A DNA stretch of 64,000 nt, taken from Salvator merianae. Lineage: Eukaryota > Chordata > Lepidosauria > Squamata > Teiidae. Position numbers and translations under genes: made by a program. The notes under the pieces are model-generated. The model did no database searches and was not told where the DNA came from. It saw nothing but the letters and a program-made list of their open reading frames with translations. Within the stretch, counting starts at the first letter, position 1. Every line of letters starts with the position of its first letter. Below, in pieces: positions 1-11,107 of this stretch. The stretch is from NCBI GenBank assembly GCA_003586115.2, contig QVOM02000042.1, positions 36,620,019 through 36,684,018 of the forward strand, read 5' to 3'.

Positions 1-166
1 ATTCCAGTCTTCCCCTGTATGGTTTAGTGCCCACAGACCTCTAAAGGCCATTTGCAGGGAGTCGAGAGCAGGTAAAGGTTTTGCCTTTTTATTCTGTTTG
101 AGAATGCTTAGAAGCAATTGGTGAGACAGGATGCTGGACTAGACAGGCCGTGGCCTGATCCAGCAG
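1..166 (+). repeat. Old retroposon 3' part, left of hAT-A insertion
   Basis: The stretch ends in GATGCTGGACTAGACAGGCC then GATCCAGCAG, and resumes after the insertion at 521-556 with the TTATGTTCTTATG end. From memory of reptile genomes this is a common interspersed-repeat 3' end, possibly CR1-like because CR1 elements end in short TTCTATG-type repeats. The family assignment is inference; the interruption by the next element is seen directly. Confidence 0.45.
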
Positions 167-520
167 CACTGGCGTAGCAAGGGGGGTGCGCGGGGGGCGG
201 TGCGCACTGGGTGGCGCCTTGTTGGGGGCGGCACCCGCCTTTAAGCTGGGCCCTCCCGCCCGCCCTGCGTCCGGTTTGCCTTTAGTCAGCTTACCGGCAC
301 GTCCACCGCTCGCTCACCTCGCTCGCCCCGCCCCGCCCGCCGCTCGCTCGCTCGCCCCGCCCGCCGCTCGCTCACCGCTCGCTCACCGTGCCGGCTGGCG
401 TGCGCACGCGCGGCCATCATCACGGCGGCAGCGGGAGTAGGCAGCTGCAGGGCGGGGCGCCCTGCTCGGCTGCCGCTGTTTGGTCCGCCCCGGGTGGCGG
501 AACATATAGCTACGCCGCTG
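167..520 (+). mobile_element. hAT-A non-autonomous element, copy 1 (354 bp)
   Basis: Left end CACTGGCGTAGC, right end rc CAGCGGCGTAGC. It is flanked by an exact 8-bp duplication TCCAGCAG (159-166 and 521-528), the hAT hallmark. The interior is extremely GC-rich with CGCTCGCTC/CCCGCCCGCC repeats. The right half matches the 11108 copy in inverse orientation, through a shared block containing GTTCCGCCACCCGGGGCGG. It has no transposase, so any past mobility relied on an enzyme supplied in trans. Among hATs the TIR resembles Tip100-type elements (recollection, not a search). Confidence 0.92.
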
Positions 521-556
521 TCCAGCAGGGCTCCTTTATGTTCTTATGTAATTGCC
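521..556 (+). repeat. Old retroposon 3' end, right of hAT-A insertion
   Basis: Continuation of the repeat that begins at 1, after the 8-bp duplication. It carries the TTATGTTCTTATG terminal repeat, which suggests the natural 3' end of a CR1-like LINE (inference). Confidence 0.45.
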
Positions 557-606
557 ACCAATAGAAAACGGAGTTAGGGGAATCATGGCACTGCAAAGAG
601 GAGAGA

Positions 607-947
607 AAGGGTGTGTCTCCACTGCAACACTGAGACCAACCTTGGGGAGACATCTGCACCAGTGCAGATTGCCCTTGCAGTCTCTGCAAGGAGTCTGACC
701 ACTCCACTGCCATCACCAAGGCCACAATTCTCAGGCTGGCCCACAAGCAAATGTGTCACATTTCACTGCAGTGGGAACCTGGTTCAGTGCGTGAGAAATG
801 GATTCAGAGTTGCTTTTCATGCACTGATTTTTCTGTGACCTGGAGAGGGATTGAAATCTCTCCATGTGCCTTCGTGACTTTTTGGTGTGGGATGCTGTGG
901 AGATGGGCAGTATGCTTTGAACAATGTGTGGAGACGCAGCCAAAACC
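607..947. mobile_element. Possible short inverted-repeat DNA element
   Basis: The left side reads AGGGTGTGTCTCCACTGC and the right side reads GTGTGGAGACGCAGCC, whose reverse complement is GGCTGCGTCTCCACAC, so GTCTCCAC is shared in inverted orientation. A similar end (GTGTGGAGACGCCCC) occurs at about 22960. No target duplication could be fixed. Open frames here look like chance. Confidence 0.3.
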
Positions 948-959
948 CACCAGCGTGTA

Positions 960-1134
960 AGTTATATCAATGGCACCTCACAGGCAAATCGCGTTACTGA
1001 AATTGCCTAAGATTGCAATAAACAAGAAAAGTCACACTGTATCAACCAGGTGAAAGCAAATGCACACTTTCAAAACCATGTTATACAACAAAAAATCACA
1101 TTTTACCAACTATGTATAAGATCCAAACCATATT
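960..1134. repeat. Dispersed repeat split by G element; related to 20235-20430
   Basis: The order of motifs 'caatgg...cctcacaggc', 'aatcgcgttactgaaa', 'gcaataaacaag' and 'attttaccaac' is repeated at 20255-20350 with moderate divergence. The repeat resumes after the G element at 1726 with 'atgtaaaaccgtg...atacaaa', matching 'atgttgtaaaaggg' and 'attatacaaac' at 20395-20420. The family is not recognised. Confidence 0.5.
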
Positions 1135-1722
1135 GGGCCTTTTCGCACTGAGCCCGGTAGACCGTTCCCGGTAGCTGGCTTCGGGCCGGCGAGATTGGAG
1201 AACAATGACTGCCTTTCGCACTCCCACCGGAGGAACAGACCTGAAGCTGACCATCAGCGGCTACAGTGTGAATGGTAGCTGCTGGTTAAGTACCACGCTT
1301 CGTAGCGCCGCGCCCCACTTCGTAGCAAGGGGTTTACTACGCAGTCGGCTGCGTAGCGGCCGCTCCGTCTCCCAGCCAAAAGGGCTATCTCGGGCATGGA
1401 GCGACGCACCGGGGCGCGCTGCCTTCGTCCCCAGGAACGATGACTGTGCACCCTGGGGATGAAGCAGCGGAAAACGCATGCGTGGCCGGAACAGCCATGC
1501 CCGACGCCGAGGGAAACAGTGCGAAAGCCCTGTGCCCGATCTGCACCCCATCGCGCAAGTCACGATGAAGACAGATATTTACTTGTCTGGCGTTACCCAG
1601 CTTCGAGTTGGGTTCGGGTACGGAGCGGTCGGGATCGGGTTAAGCTCATGCCCGCGGCAGTGTGAAGTCTCCATTCTAGCATGCGGGCGGAACCGTTGTA
1701 CCGCTACAGTGCGAAAAGGCCC
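1135..1722. mobile_element. Family G inverted-repeat element (588 bp), TSD ATT
   Basis: Both ends read GGGCCTTTTCGCACTG inward (16 bp identical). The flanking triplet ATT is duplicated (1132-1134, 1723-1725). A near full-length relative lies at 55052-55628, sharing the interior motif GAAGACA...TTTACTTGTCT then TTACCCAGC and GGTTCGG. No transposase frame is present. The superfamily is undetermined: a 3-bp TSD fits PIF/Harbinger, CACTA, Zator or Academ. Confidence 0.88.
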
Positions 1723-1725
1723 ATT

Positions 1726-2100
1726 ATGTAAAACCGTGCTATACAAAAGACCTAATAGCATCATCATTATTATACTTACATTTATACCCCCAAGTCTCAG
1801 ATTACAATACAAGAAAATATGCAGGAAAATACAAAGGAAATGCAGCAAGAGAATACAATAAATAAAAGTGCTAAAATTAGCAGTAGCTAATACCAGTGGC
1901 AAACAGTGAAGAGGGGTACAAATAGAAGCCTTTCCCTGCTCCACATTTTTGAAATACCCATGCTGCCATGAAGATTGTTTAGAAGAGGAGTCCTACTAAA
2001 TTTGCTTATCATACCTTTTACTTGTGGGAGTTCATTCAGCCCACTGTGCCATGAGGGACCAGGGTCATGCGTGCCCTCTACCCTTCAAGGCTCACTTATG
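1726..2100. other. No gene seen
   Basis: The first ~60 bases finish the repeat interrupted by the G element; the rest is AT-rich unassigned sequence. Open frames lack recognisable protein character. Confidence 0.5.
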
Positions 2101-2400
2101 GCACCACAAGGGCAGCATGCAAATGTAGCCAGAGGAAGCACTTCCCAGCTCTCGCCCCTCTCATCCGGGAGCACAAGTGCCAGTGCCAGTGCCAGTGCCA
2201 GTGCCACTGCTCATGCTAGTCCACAGCATTGCAACCGTGGTTACACAGACACAGGGAATGGGCTACATCTGGGACCATTCCCTGTGCTAGACTATCCACC
2301 CCTGGACAGTAACTTCTCAGCCAGGGAATGTAAGTTCCCCAGCAGCAATGTCTGCTTAGCCAAAGGAGGCTGATCGCATGCCACCGCTTTCAAAACAGCA
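2101..2400. repeat. Dispersed repeat M-like segment
   Basis: Contains the short inverted motif GGGAATGTAAGTTCCCC (about 2325-2341) that recurs in diverged form at 19036, 27016, 42797 and 44770. It also contains the hexamer array below. Its ends are not defined. Confidence 0.4.
2177..2206 (+). repeat. Microsatellite (CCAGTG)n
   Basis: About four to five tandem copies of the hexamer agtgcc, the last ones imperfect ('gccactgc'). Confidence 0.95.
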
Positions 2401-3988
2401 CTCTGGTTGTACTGCTCTTCTTATTGTGCGGTGCAGTAGGGCCCTTGATTACAGCACTGCCATCAGCTTCGTGCCGATTTTGTCCAACTCATTACCTGGT
2501 TGGTTCGATGTGTGAGCGATCCAGCCAAACCGGGAGGCCACACCAGACTGCGGGTGGTGGTGCATGCCCATCCCTAAGATACCACTCTGGTGCCAAAGGA
2601 AACTCTTCTGTGTAATTATGAACAAGCTTTTCTACCTGATATTAATTTATAACTTTACCTCAGCTCAGGTGCAGCAGGGCAGAGGCATGTAAACAGAAAG
2701 CATTTTAGTCCTTCCTGCATCCAGTGCAGTAGTGGGAAGACCTCCTCCCAGCATGTTTGACTGTGCAATGGTATCCGATTCGGGGGGGAGGGGGGGTTGA
2801 GCAAGCTTCCCTTGCCCATCAGCTGGCAACAAAGAAATCCCTTGCACAATTTGACAGGCAGAGAGACGGGCTTCCCTCACTCGCCATCCCACAGCAAGGG
2901 TCCCTGCTTCAAAATGGGAGGCAGAGGTTTTGAAGACTGTGACGACAGTGGAAAGACAAGGTGAGTGGAAGGGCTCTCTGAACCCTTCAATCCTCTCTGC
3001 TGCTACAGCGTCTTAATGGCACTTGTAGCAGACTGAGGTTGCAGTGTTTTCCTTCCTTTTGAGCATGCAGTGAAGGTGCAGACACTGCACCCTCAGTGCG
3101 CACCCAGTGTACCATAATGGCACCACGTGGATCAGTCTAAGAAAAGAAGCTTTGCTTTCAGAGCGTTCCATTCAAGACGTTTTCAGCTTTCTGTTAAAAT
3201 CTTTCCTGGAATCACCAGGAGATTTTAAGCCCATCCCCATGGACTTCAGAGCAAGCATATCAAGAACACATGTGCACAGTAGGTAGAAATGAAAGAGGCA
3301 CTGTGCCACACAGCTCTGCTCCTGGCAATTCAAGAGGCTTATCCAAAGTATTAGATTGCCAGATGCTCTGGTTTGTACTAATCCATTAGCGATTACAGCT
3401 GCATTCCATGGCTCTCACAAGAACTTACACAGCTGTGAAACCATAAGGTGTCTCTTAAAGTGATGACTGACTTTGGAGATTATCATTTCCCTCTCCGGCA
3501 CCACGGGATGGAGCCTTGCCAGACACCCTATTGCAGCATAGAAGTTCACCTCAGACTAGTTAATCCTAGCAGGACTCTGCCAAAGGGATAGGAAGAAGCT
3601 GCTCTTAAATCCTTCCTGTGGTACTTTGTAATTTCAAGAAGCCATTTGTCAGCCTCAAGCACGTTACCATGGAGCCAAGTGCAGATTAGACTATAAACAG
3701 AGAAAAACTCCTAATTAATGTTATTTGTCTTTATTCCTTTGGATTAAAAGCAGGAAAGATTAGATCTATATATAAGTCTCCCACTGAAAAACTCAATTTC
3801 ATCACATAAACAAGGGAGATTTTCATTTTTCAAAATGCCAGCACCGTGCCTCTTTAGGCTGTCAAAGACTACAGTTTAGGAATTTATACTAGAACAAAAG
3901 TAGTAGCGATTATTTCCTATATTTTTCATTACTTGCCTGGTAAATGGGTTGGGCACATTCTCATGACTAGAGATGGGCAAAATATTCA
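2401..3988. other. No gene or known repeat recognised
   Basis: 1.6 kb read in both directions. It contains a G-run near 2791 and several stretches of moderate complexity. No inverted-repeat pair, LINE tail or spliceable conserved frame was identified. Confidence 0.5.
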
Positions 3989-4134
3989 AATCTAGGACAA
4001 TTCTGCACTGGCTGGTATACTGGACCAGCAAATATACGAGGAGCCTCCCTTAGAGCACACCAGCTTGTGGAAGAGAGACTCCTAGTATGCTGGCCGAACT
4101 GGCGTATCAATCAGTGCAGCATCATACCTATTTC
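3989..4134. mobile_element. Short foldback MITE, TTCTGCACTGGCTGGTATAC end
   Basis: The left part TTCTGCACTGGCTGGTATAC is loosely mirrored by the right part '...cgtatcaatcagtgcagc'. The same terminal sequence, GGCTGGTAT beside GCACTG, appears at the right end of 49445-49943 and at about 25484-25521. Copy ends are eroded and no target duplication was found. Confidence 0.55.
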
Positions 4135-4238
4135 AGGGTAGCCCACTTGAAATCCAAGGGGTGCATGAGTTACAGAAGTTCTGATGGAGCTCACAGCCTG
4201 AAGGGCAGATTGTATAAGAGCTTCTGCACCTGCAGACG

Positions 4239-4625
4239 TCACCCCAAACCCAAGTAGCTAAAAACATCTAAACACTTGGCAACTATTGGTTTGTCTACAG
4301 AACTATGCTGTGTGACCCACGAAGAAGCCCACCGCTGTGGATTATACAGATTTGGAACTTTGTGTTGCATGACTTTATTCAACAGATAGTGGAAAATGGA
4401 CAATACAGAATTGGACTCGATATGTGTTAGACTCAATGAAATTTGATTTATTGTATGAAAAACATCAAATATGTATGGGTCAAAAGCTATCATGTGTAGC
4501 AGAAAGGAAATGGGTGAAAGTGTTGGAGTATATGAAACAACTAAGAGGAGATGAGAGCTGGAAAACTGATTTGGAAGATAATTTCCCGTTATATGATAAA
4601 TTATTTTGATTTGATGGACGTTAAA
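4239..4625 (+). pseudogene. Probable L1-like LINE 3' coding remnant
   Basis: The last ~180 bases before the TGA at 4607 read as a charged, Trp-rich frame (RKWVKVLEYMKQLRG then WKTDLEDNF), in the style of a reptilian L1 ORF2 C-terminus. It is followed by a G-rich, 3'UTR-like stretch. The upstream part also shares this character but is frame-broken. I do not recognise an exact family, and chance is not excluded. Confidence 0.4.
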
Positions 4626-4908
4626 GGGTTGGGTGGGGGGAGGTAGACATATTATGAATGAAATGTATGTGTGAAATGAAATGTATTGGCAAACATTGCC
4701 AATGTTTGCTTATGACAATATGGTCTGCTTCCAAGAATGGTGGTCACCTCTAGTCAACACAACTCAAGTGGAAGTTTCCTTTTGCCCAAATACAGCTTGC
4801 CTTTCCTCCTTTTCGAATCATCGCTTGACCAAATATTTTCCTCACCTGACTAACCCTTGCCCAGATGCTCAGCCATGACTCTCTCTAATAGATTTCTTAT
4901 ATCACCCA
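4626..4908. other. No feature recognised
   Basis: AT-leaning spacer between the LINE-like segment and the family A element. Nothing supportable was seen. Confidence 0.5.
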
Positions 4909-6432
4909 GGCTGTGTTCTGACACAGCATTTAATCAGTTTACAGGCCGTCTTCAGTTCCCGCTGGCCCAACATGATCTTGCTTTTCCGTAGTTTTTTTGG
5001 TCTAAATTGGTGAAATCCGGACTACTTTGCATTTGGATTTAATGAGTTCTCAAGCCATTCCAGATTGCTGACCCACTTTACTTTGTGATGTAAGAACATG
5101 GAAGGAGACTATTTGGGAAGGACCATACTTTTTGCGGGGCGTGCAGAGGCAGGGCTCCCCATTTCCTGCTGTCCAATGACAGACTTTGTGGGTGGGCAGG
5201 AAGCACAGTTGTTCCTTCCGCCTGCATTATCCCCCCTTCCCCTGCTGCCAAGAGAAAAGAAAAACGTCCTCCATTTTACTTTGCCAATCTGTGGTCCTTT
5301 CTCCTCCTTTATCCCCCATTCAGCACTGCCAGGAAGAAATTAAAGGCTTCCTCCACTTACGTATGCTAATTAAACCAAAAAACAGTGCTCCTTCTAGTTT
5401 ACGTAATTTTGCATGAAACCACCACAGCGCTACAGCAAACTTCAGACAGCACCACGGTTCACTGCATGCTGCACGCTAGGGAGGGAAGGTACTATGGCCA
5501 GCTGGAGATAACAGTGGGCTGGGGTGGAAAAGACAGTTCCAAAATGCATTCCTTGCTCCTGGTTGCTCCCCTTTCTCCTGCACTCCTTTCCCTCACTTTA
5601 GCGCAAAAACATGGCAGCAGAACAGCATCATTAAGGCAAGGCAAGGCTAAATGCAGCTCCTGATCTCAAGCACTTTTGGGGGGCGTATATGTTTAATGTC
5701 CTTGCCACGCCATCATGAGGGTGTTTTAAATCAAAACACTGTGCCTGTTTGGGGGTGCAGTCCTCTTGTCCCAACAAAAAACCCACTCGGTATCAGTTTT
5801 GCCATCAGCACCACATAGCTACATAGTGGGACACACGCTGCTGTGGATGTCTCGGGGGAGGTGAGACAGAGTCCATTTGCTGGCCATTAACTACACGATG
5901 ACAATAATGGAGACTGCCACACGTTTCCTCTTCTTCATGGACCTCTCCCTGCTTTTGCACTACTCTTAAATTGCGCAATTGCGCAAAAATGCAATTGCAA
6001 TGGAACAGAAATTGCCATCTGCCCTTTATTCTGCAGTACAAGTGGTATTAAAGTTCTGCTTGTGTAGATACAGGCTGGAGGGGGAGAAGGAGCAAACGGT
6101 AAATGACTAGTAACGCCACCAAGTGAATCCAATTTCTGAGATGGCAGCAGGGACATACAGAGGCTGGAGCTTGATTTGCCTGCCCCTGTGAAGTCAAGAT
6201 TTGAACGTTGGGACTGCAGCCAATCACTGACTGCACAGGGAGGGGAATTTGGCAAAGGATGGAAGCAGAAAAGGTACAGTTTCCCCATGCCAAGCATGGG
6301 AAACATCAGTGTGAAAACGAGCAAGTCTGAATTGAGTCTGTGTTAAAATGCAAATATGGAAATGATTGGAAGACGAACTTAGTCCTTGTACTCTTCTGAT
6401 ATGGATTAAATTTATGAAGTCAGACCGTGCCC
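4909..6432 (+). mobile_element. Family A long non-autonomous DNA element, copy 1 (~1.5 kb)
   Basis: It starts GGCTGTGTTCTGACAC then GCATTTAATCAGTTTACAGG and ends GGATTAAATTTATG..GTCAGACCGTGCCC. The same order of sequence is found at 45996-47321 (+) and 52441-53612 (-). Recognisable shared blocks include the GCCGTCTTCAGTTCCC start, 'gcaattgcgcaaaa' (about 5979), 'ggctggagggggagaaggagcaaacgg' region and 'cagccaatcactgactgcac'. There is no transposase frame. Flanks CCA and CCT differ at one base, so the duplication is eroded here. Confidence 0.85.
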
Positions 6433-7160
6433 CTGGACATAAATTCCAGTTCACCAGGGTTCCTTCCAAGTTTCTTCCTCCTTCCCCCTTCCCTTTATTT
6501 TTGGCTGTGCATAATTGTTTTTCATTACTTGTTTACCTATTCTTGTTGTACAGTTATGTATAGACTAATTTAAATAAATACATGATAAGAAACAACTAAA
6601 CAAAAAAACCTAAAGAAGCACACCATTGGACAGGCTGCAGGAGTATGCTATGCCAGTGCCACGAGGCCACAGAAACATTGCCAGAACATTCCAGAAAGTT
6701 TTTGTGTACTCTGTGAATCCTCTCATCCTGCATAAAGTTTCCTGCCATGATTGAGCGCAGCACATCACCCTGAAAGTAAGGGATGGATTGATAGTGTAGA
6801 AGTTTGGAGTTTCCTATAACTTTCTTTTGCAAACTTTTCCTTTCCCCCCTGGAAATGTATTGCAATGCAGTGGCAGCTAAATTGTATGTTCTGCAATCAT
6901 ATGTTTTCATTTTGGTAATGTTCTTTCTTTCAGAGTGTGTCCAAGAGTCTGCAGGCATGGACCATGAATCTCTCAAAATTTTGCACATTCAAAGTTCATG
7001 CGAGCTTTGGAGCAGCATGGGGTGACATGGGGCCTGTTCCAGAACAGGCCATCCAAGTGCAGATGGCTTTTTCCGAACCAGCAGGACCACTCTGATCAGA
7101 GTGGTTCCTGCTGGACTGCAAGCCTCCCTGCAAAAGTACAGAAATGGCCTAAAAGCCAAT
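6433..7160. other. No gene seen; contains a palindrome
   Basis: Unassigned sequence apart from the palindrome at 7078-7114 and a short GGCCTGTTCCAGAACAGGCC palindrome at 7031-7050. The latter hints at another small MITE end. Confidence 0.5.
7078..7114. repeat. Near-perfect palindrome
   Basis: The arms CCAGCAGGACCACTCTGA and TCAGAGTGGTTCCTGCTGG are complementary except for one extra T. This probably belongs to a small inverted-repeat element. Confidence 0.9.
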
Positions 7161-7653
7161 GGTTGTTTTCACACTTACTAGCATAGTAATTTACCACACA
7201 GCACGAACACTCTCCTCACTGCGCAGCCAAAAACTGCATCTGAAGCCAGCTACTGGCATTCATGGGAGCTGTCCTGATCCTCACCATGGCAGCAGCCAGG
7301 AAGCATCCAGCTGCTGCCATGGCGACTGGCAGGCCCACGCAGCGCGCAGGCATGATCAGCTGATTGCGCCTGCACGACGGGCTGATCGCGCCAGTCTGAT
7401 TGAGTCTACACAATCAGGGCATCACGTGGCCCAATCATGTAGGCCCGATCGTGCCTGCGCACTGTGCAATTGCATTCTTGCAGGGACCCAGACGCTTCGG
7501 TTCCTGGTAAGTGTGAATGCACCCTACCAGGAGGTGACTATCACCTCCTGGTAGGGTTGTGCTCCACTGGTAGTAGCGATCGGGTGCGGATGAAGCCCGC
7601 TTGAGGCCACTCGGGTCTCTTGATGCTTGCTAGTTGCAACTGCAAATAGACCC
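7161..7653 (-). mobile_element. Family F inverted-repeat element, copy 1 (~493 bp)
   Basis: Left end GGTTGTTTTCACACTTAC; right end rc GGGTCTATTTGCAGTTGCAA, which matches the right end of the 29678 copy (GGGCCTGTTTGCATTTGAAG). The interior has the CCATGGCAGCAGCCAGG block and a GATCGxGCC-rich zone. A perfect 17-bp hairpin lies at 7521-7557. Flanks AAT and ATT are not an exact duplication. Confidence 0.75.
7521..7557. repeat. Perfect 17-bp hairpin with 3-nt loop in family F
   Basis: Arm 7521-7537 (ACCCTACCAGGAGGTGA), loop CTA, arm 7541-7557 (TCACCTCCTGGTAGGGT); pairing is complete. Counterparts with different arm sequence sit at 29942-29972 and 56706-56748. Confidence 0.95.
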
Positions 7654-7689
7654 ATTGACTGCTGTAAGGCTGCTGTTGCTGCCAAATTG

Positions 7690-7845
7690 CTTCTCTTCCC
7701 TGCCAGAGTCTTTTCCTTCTATGTCTTGCCTCTTTAGATTGTAAGCCTGAAGGCAGGGGCTTGTCTAAGATAAAATATTGTAAGCCGCTATGATAGTCTT
7801 CAGGCTTAAAGGCGCACATAAATAAATGGAATAAACAATAAATGT
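7690..7845 (+). mobile_element. LINE 3' tail (L2/CR1-like)
   Basis: 'gattgtaagcctgaaggcaggggcttgtct' style box followed by GTAAGCCGC...GGCGCACATAAATAAATGG and an AATAAA repeat. This is the typical end of vertebrate L2/CR1-group non-LTR elements. Only the 3' end is present. Confidence 0.7.
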
Positions 7846-8777
7846 CAGGTAGACCCCTTTTTTTTCATTCGTGTCTGGTTCTTCTCAAAAACCAGTGAAT
7901 ATACAGCCAGCATTTTCAGCTTCCACTGGAAGAAAAAAGCTCTAGAAAATATTTATTTGGTTTTGTGTTCAGCCATTAATGAACCTTTGAAAATATCCTG
8001 TTTTCTAACACTTCCATTCTAGAAGAAAAGGTGTGAAAACATTAATATTGGGACAAAGGAAGCTGCATTTTATTGAGAGTGTTAATGGATTGGTCAAGGC
8101 AAAGCTTTTCCACACACAATCTTTTAGCTGCGCTTTGGAATTTCACTCAAAAATCTCACCTAAATCTGTGGCCTAACTGGGAATGCCAGTTAGACTTTTA
8201 TGTGGAAAGCATATCCTGAGCTGACTGAAATCCCTAAAGACTAATAAACTCAGAATATTCTTATCCTTTTGAGGAAAACATCCCCCCTTATTTCCCCTCC
8301 ACCCTTTTTGGAAAGGAATGTGCTTTCATGCAATTATCATTTTTCATTTAAACAAATTTCTTTAGGGATCACTTCAATATCTCCTTCTTTGACTTTTGTT
8401 TTGCTTTCTAGTTGCTGTCCTAAAATGCAGTGCATTTCATTAGCTTTGTATTGTTGTATGTTTGATGTCTTGTTATTTTTCTGTTATCTCCTCAAGTAGG
8501 GATTTAGGGTTTAACTTGATGGAGGCAAATGTGCCATTACCCTGAAGTCAAGAAAAGAATTGTTTTTATTTATCAGAATTTTTGTGCTCAGAGAATGTTG
8601 GATTAAAGGCCTAGCTATACATAAGCCATACCTCTGCTTTAAAAGATAATCTGCTTGACTTTCACTTCAGAAAAGAACAGATAAAAATAGATAATGCATT
8701 GACTTTCCTGACACACCAAAGTAAGTACTATGCCAAATCTGCAAGGGGCTGCTCTGAACCCACCATGTCCTATCTAC
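7846..8777. other. No gene seen
   Basis: AT-rich sequence with T-runs. The open frame near 8269-8499 is pyrimidine-rich and hydrophobic by composition; I see no known protein in it. Confidence 0.5.
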
Positions 8778-8957
8778 GGCCCTTTCTGCACTAGGACATA
8801 TTCCAGATTATATCTCAGAATAGGGACTTGCCATCTGCAGGCTAGTGCAGACTATGGTAGACCCTGGGCAAGACCTTTCATAGTTTGCACTAGCATGTGC
8901 ATAGCAGATCCCTATTCTGGGATATAATCCACAATAAGGCCAAGTGCAGAAAGGGCC
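8778..8957. mobile_element. Family K MITE, copy 1 (180 bp)
   Basis: Ends GGCCCTTTCTGCACT and, at the right, rc GGCCCTTTCTGCACTTGG. Subterminal ATTCCAGATTATATCTCAGA is mirrored by 'ctgggatataatccacaat', so the element is largely foldback. Relatives lie at 21456, 43646 and 60477. Flanks TAC and CAA do not match. Confidence 0.85.
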
Positions 8958-9564
8958 CAAAACTCATCACCACTGTAAATGATTGGCCCACACTAGCAGC
9001 TTTCCTTCATTTTTCTGTTTTCTGCTCCTGCACGAAATCTCTCCTCCATTTTCTTGTTCTCTGCTGTTATGCAAATTTGTTACTGAACAGGAACATTCCT
9101 GTGCATGTCTGTTTTCAGTCTCACCCAATTGCATGTTTCTCCTGCCTCCATCCGTGCAGCTATATTTAGGTTTTGATGAACTGAAATCAGTGTTGACAGC
9201 AGCAGGACTATGTAATTTAGGTCTAAACAAGTGCTCCTGCACAACACTGCAAACTAAAAAAAAAGAAAAAAAGACTAAAGATACAAACCCATTCCCACCA
9301 ATAACTTCCTGTGTCTACAATGTGGACACACTTCAAAAGGAGAAAAACACCCATGTTGGAGAAAGCAACATACTTTCTAGGCAGTAAAAAGCACACTGCA
9401 GAAAACAGTAATTGAAAGGAAAATACTGCACATCAGGCATGAAATCTCATATTTTGGTGTAACTTCTCCACAGCGGAAACTAATTCAATGTATTTGGCTA
9501 CTGCCAAAATCAAAGTAAGACAAAAACTGGCAATTTGATAAAGATGAAGCCATGTGAGATTAGA
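8958..9564. other. No gene seen
   Basis: Moderate-complexity sequence with an A-rich run at 9255-9280. Nothing else supportable. Confidence 0.5.
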
Positions 9565-10140
9565 AGACATCACTCAGCATTATATTCAGGAACATCAAAT
9601 AGGTTTTATTTTTAAAAGAAGACATTTAAGGGAAGCTATTTATAAATTGTTTAATGCAATTTATCAGAGTAGATCTACAAAAAACCTATGACCATATTGT
9701 TTTTAGATGCCATCAAAGCGTTTGATAAAATAATTTGGTCATATATCTTCTAAATATATTGATTTTGGTCCAGATTTTAATAATGTGGTTAAAAATATTT
9801 GTACGAGAAACACTCCATATCTTAGGTTAAATGCCTTTTATACTTTAGACTTTACAGTTGAAAGGAATATAAAATAACTATGCCTCCTTTCACCTTTACT
9901 CTGTGTTTTTTCAGATGAACCATTAGCTAAGGAAATAAGTAAACAATAAGGTTACATAATAAGAAAATTAGTTTAAAAAGATATATATTTGCTGATGTTG
10001 TTTCTTTAATTAGTATAAAACAACAGCAGGAATCCCTGTAATTATATCTGTGTTGTAAATAATCTTTTCTAAATCTGAAATGCTTTGTCTTAATATGCAT
10101 GGAGATATTGAAGCATATTTATATACTGTCAGTGGAATAA
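9565..10140 (+). pseudogene. L1-like ORF2 reverse-transcriptase relic
   Basis: Conceptual reading with frame breaks gives QIGFIFKRRHLREAIYKLFN, then LDAIKAFDK (RT motif with the D-x-K-A-F-D core). These are followed by a degenerate PLSPLLF-type region, an EPLAKEI-like stretch and a decayed FADD-type site near 9990. Order and spacing match the palm domain of L1-clade ORF2. Stops and indels make it non-functional. It was presumably part of an element whose 3'UTR may be the A/T-rich region around 10550-10710. Confidence 0.8.
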
Positions 10141-10720
10141 GGGTGTGTTCAGACAGCCTACTGTAGTCACCTTCCGAGCATAGGTTTGCTTCATATTGTT
10201 CATTTCAGGTTGACAGACAATTTAGTCTGGGATTTTGTAGACAACTATTTTAGAAAGTCTGTTAGGAGTGATTGGAGGATTGCCATCAAAAGACAGGAAC
10301 TGCAGGCATGATATCCTTTGGGATTTCTGATCAACAAATTTATAACTGCTAAGAAGAATGTACCAACTGAAAATGAAGCAATGAAATCCTTCTTGGAAGC
10401 TAGGATACCTGGGTGGCGTGTCTCTATTATAGCCAGAGGTTTTCAATCTGCATCCCAGTTGTTGTCTTTGGATTTATTGTTTGAATTGAGTTAAATACGC
10501 TGTAGAGTCTGAGTTCAAAATAACTGGAGCAACCTGAATCTTAAGGAGAAGGATGGGGTTAATCTATACCATTGTTGATGTAATTGTTTATGTTTTCTCT
10601 TTCTGTTCTATATACATTTGTTTGTCTTATGGTGTGCAGTGAAATTGTAGTTATGCTTTTTTTAGTCTATTTTATTCTTGTTTTGATTGCGCTAATAAAA
10701 AATATTTAAAAAGTGATTAT
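10141..10720 (+). mobile_element. Probable 3' continuation of L1 relic
   Basis: The end resembles a LINE 3'UTR: T-rich 'gtttatgttttctctttctgttc' followed by GCTAATAAAAAATATTTAAA near 10690. The 10141-10530 part opens with GGGTGTGTTCAGACAG, the start used by family I elements, so a small insertion is possible. Coding traces are not clear. Confidence 0.4.
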
Positions 10721-11107
10721 GATATCTTTAATTATGCATCCCTTCACTTTTTCTTTGTCCCTCAGTTCTTGGTGTCTGCTACTTGGACAACGATAACAAC
10801 CAAAAGTGCCCCCAACCACTCCAGGCAAACCCTACTCATAGAAGTGATCCTTGGAGCTGGAATCAAGCACTTGGGGTCTCTGGCTGCAATTTCATCCATG
10901 ATTTCATCCACTGAGATGCTTCCTTGTCCCCTTGCACATCTACAAGAGGACAAGGAGGCAACTTGACCTAGTGAGAGCAGCAGAGAGGCATTTCTCCAGG
11001 CTTACTGATTAGAGAGGCTTAGGAACCAAAAGTGTTTGTCTGCCTTGCCCCCCCAGCCTCATGGAAGACTACTCCAAATGCCCTGATGGATGCAACCTAT
11101 ATGTCAC
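10721..11107. other. No gene seen
   Basis: Unassigned sequence between the L1 relic and the hAT-A element. Short open frames only. Confidence 0.5.
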
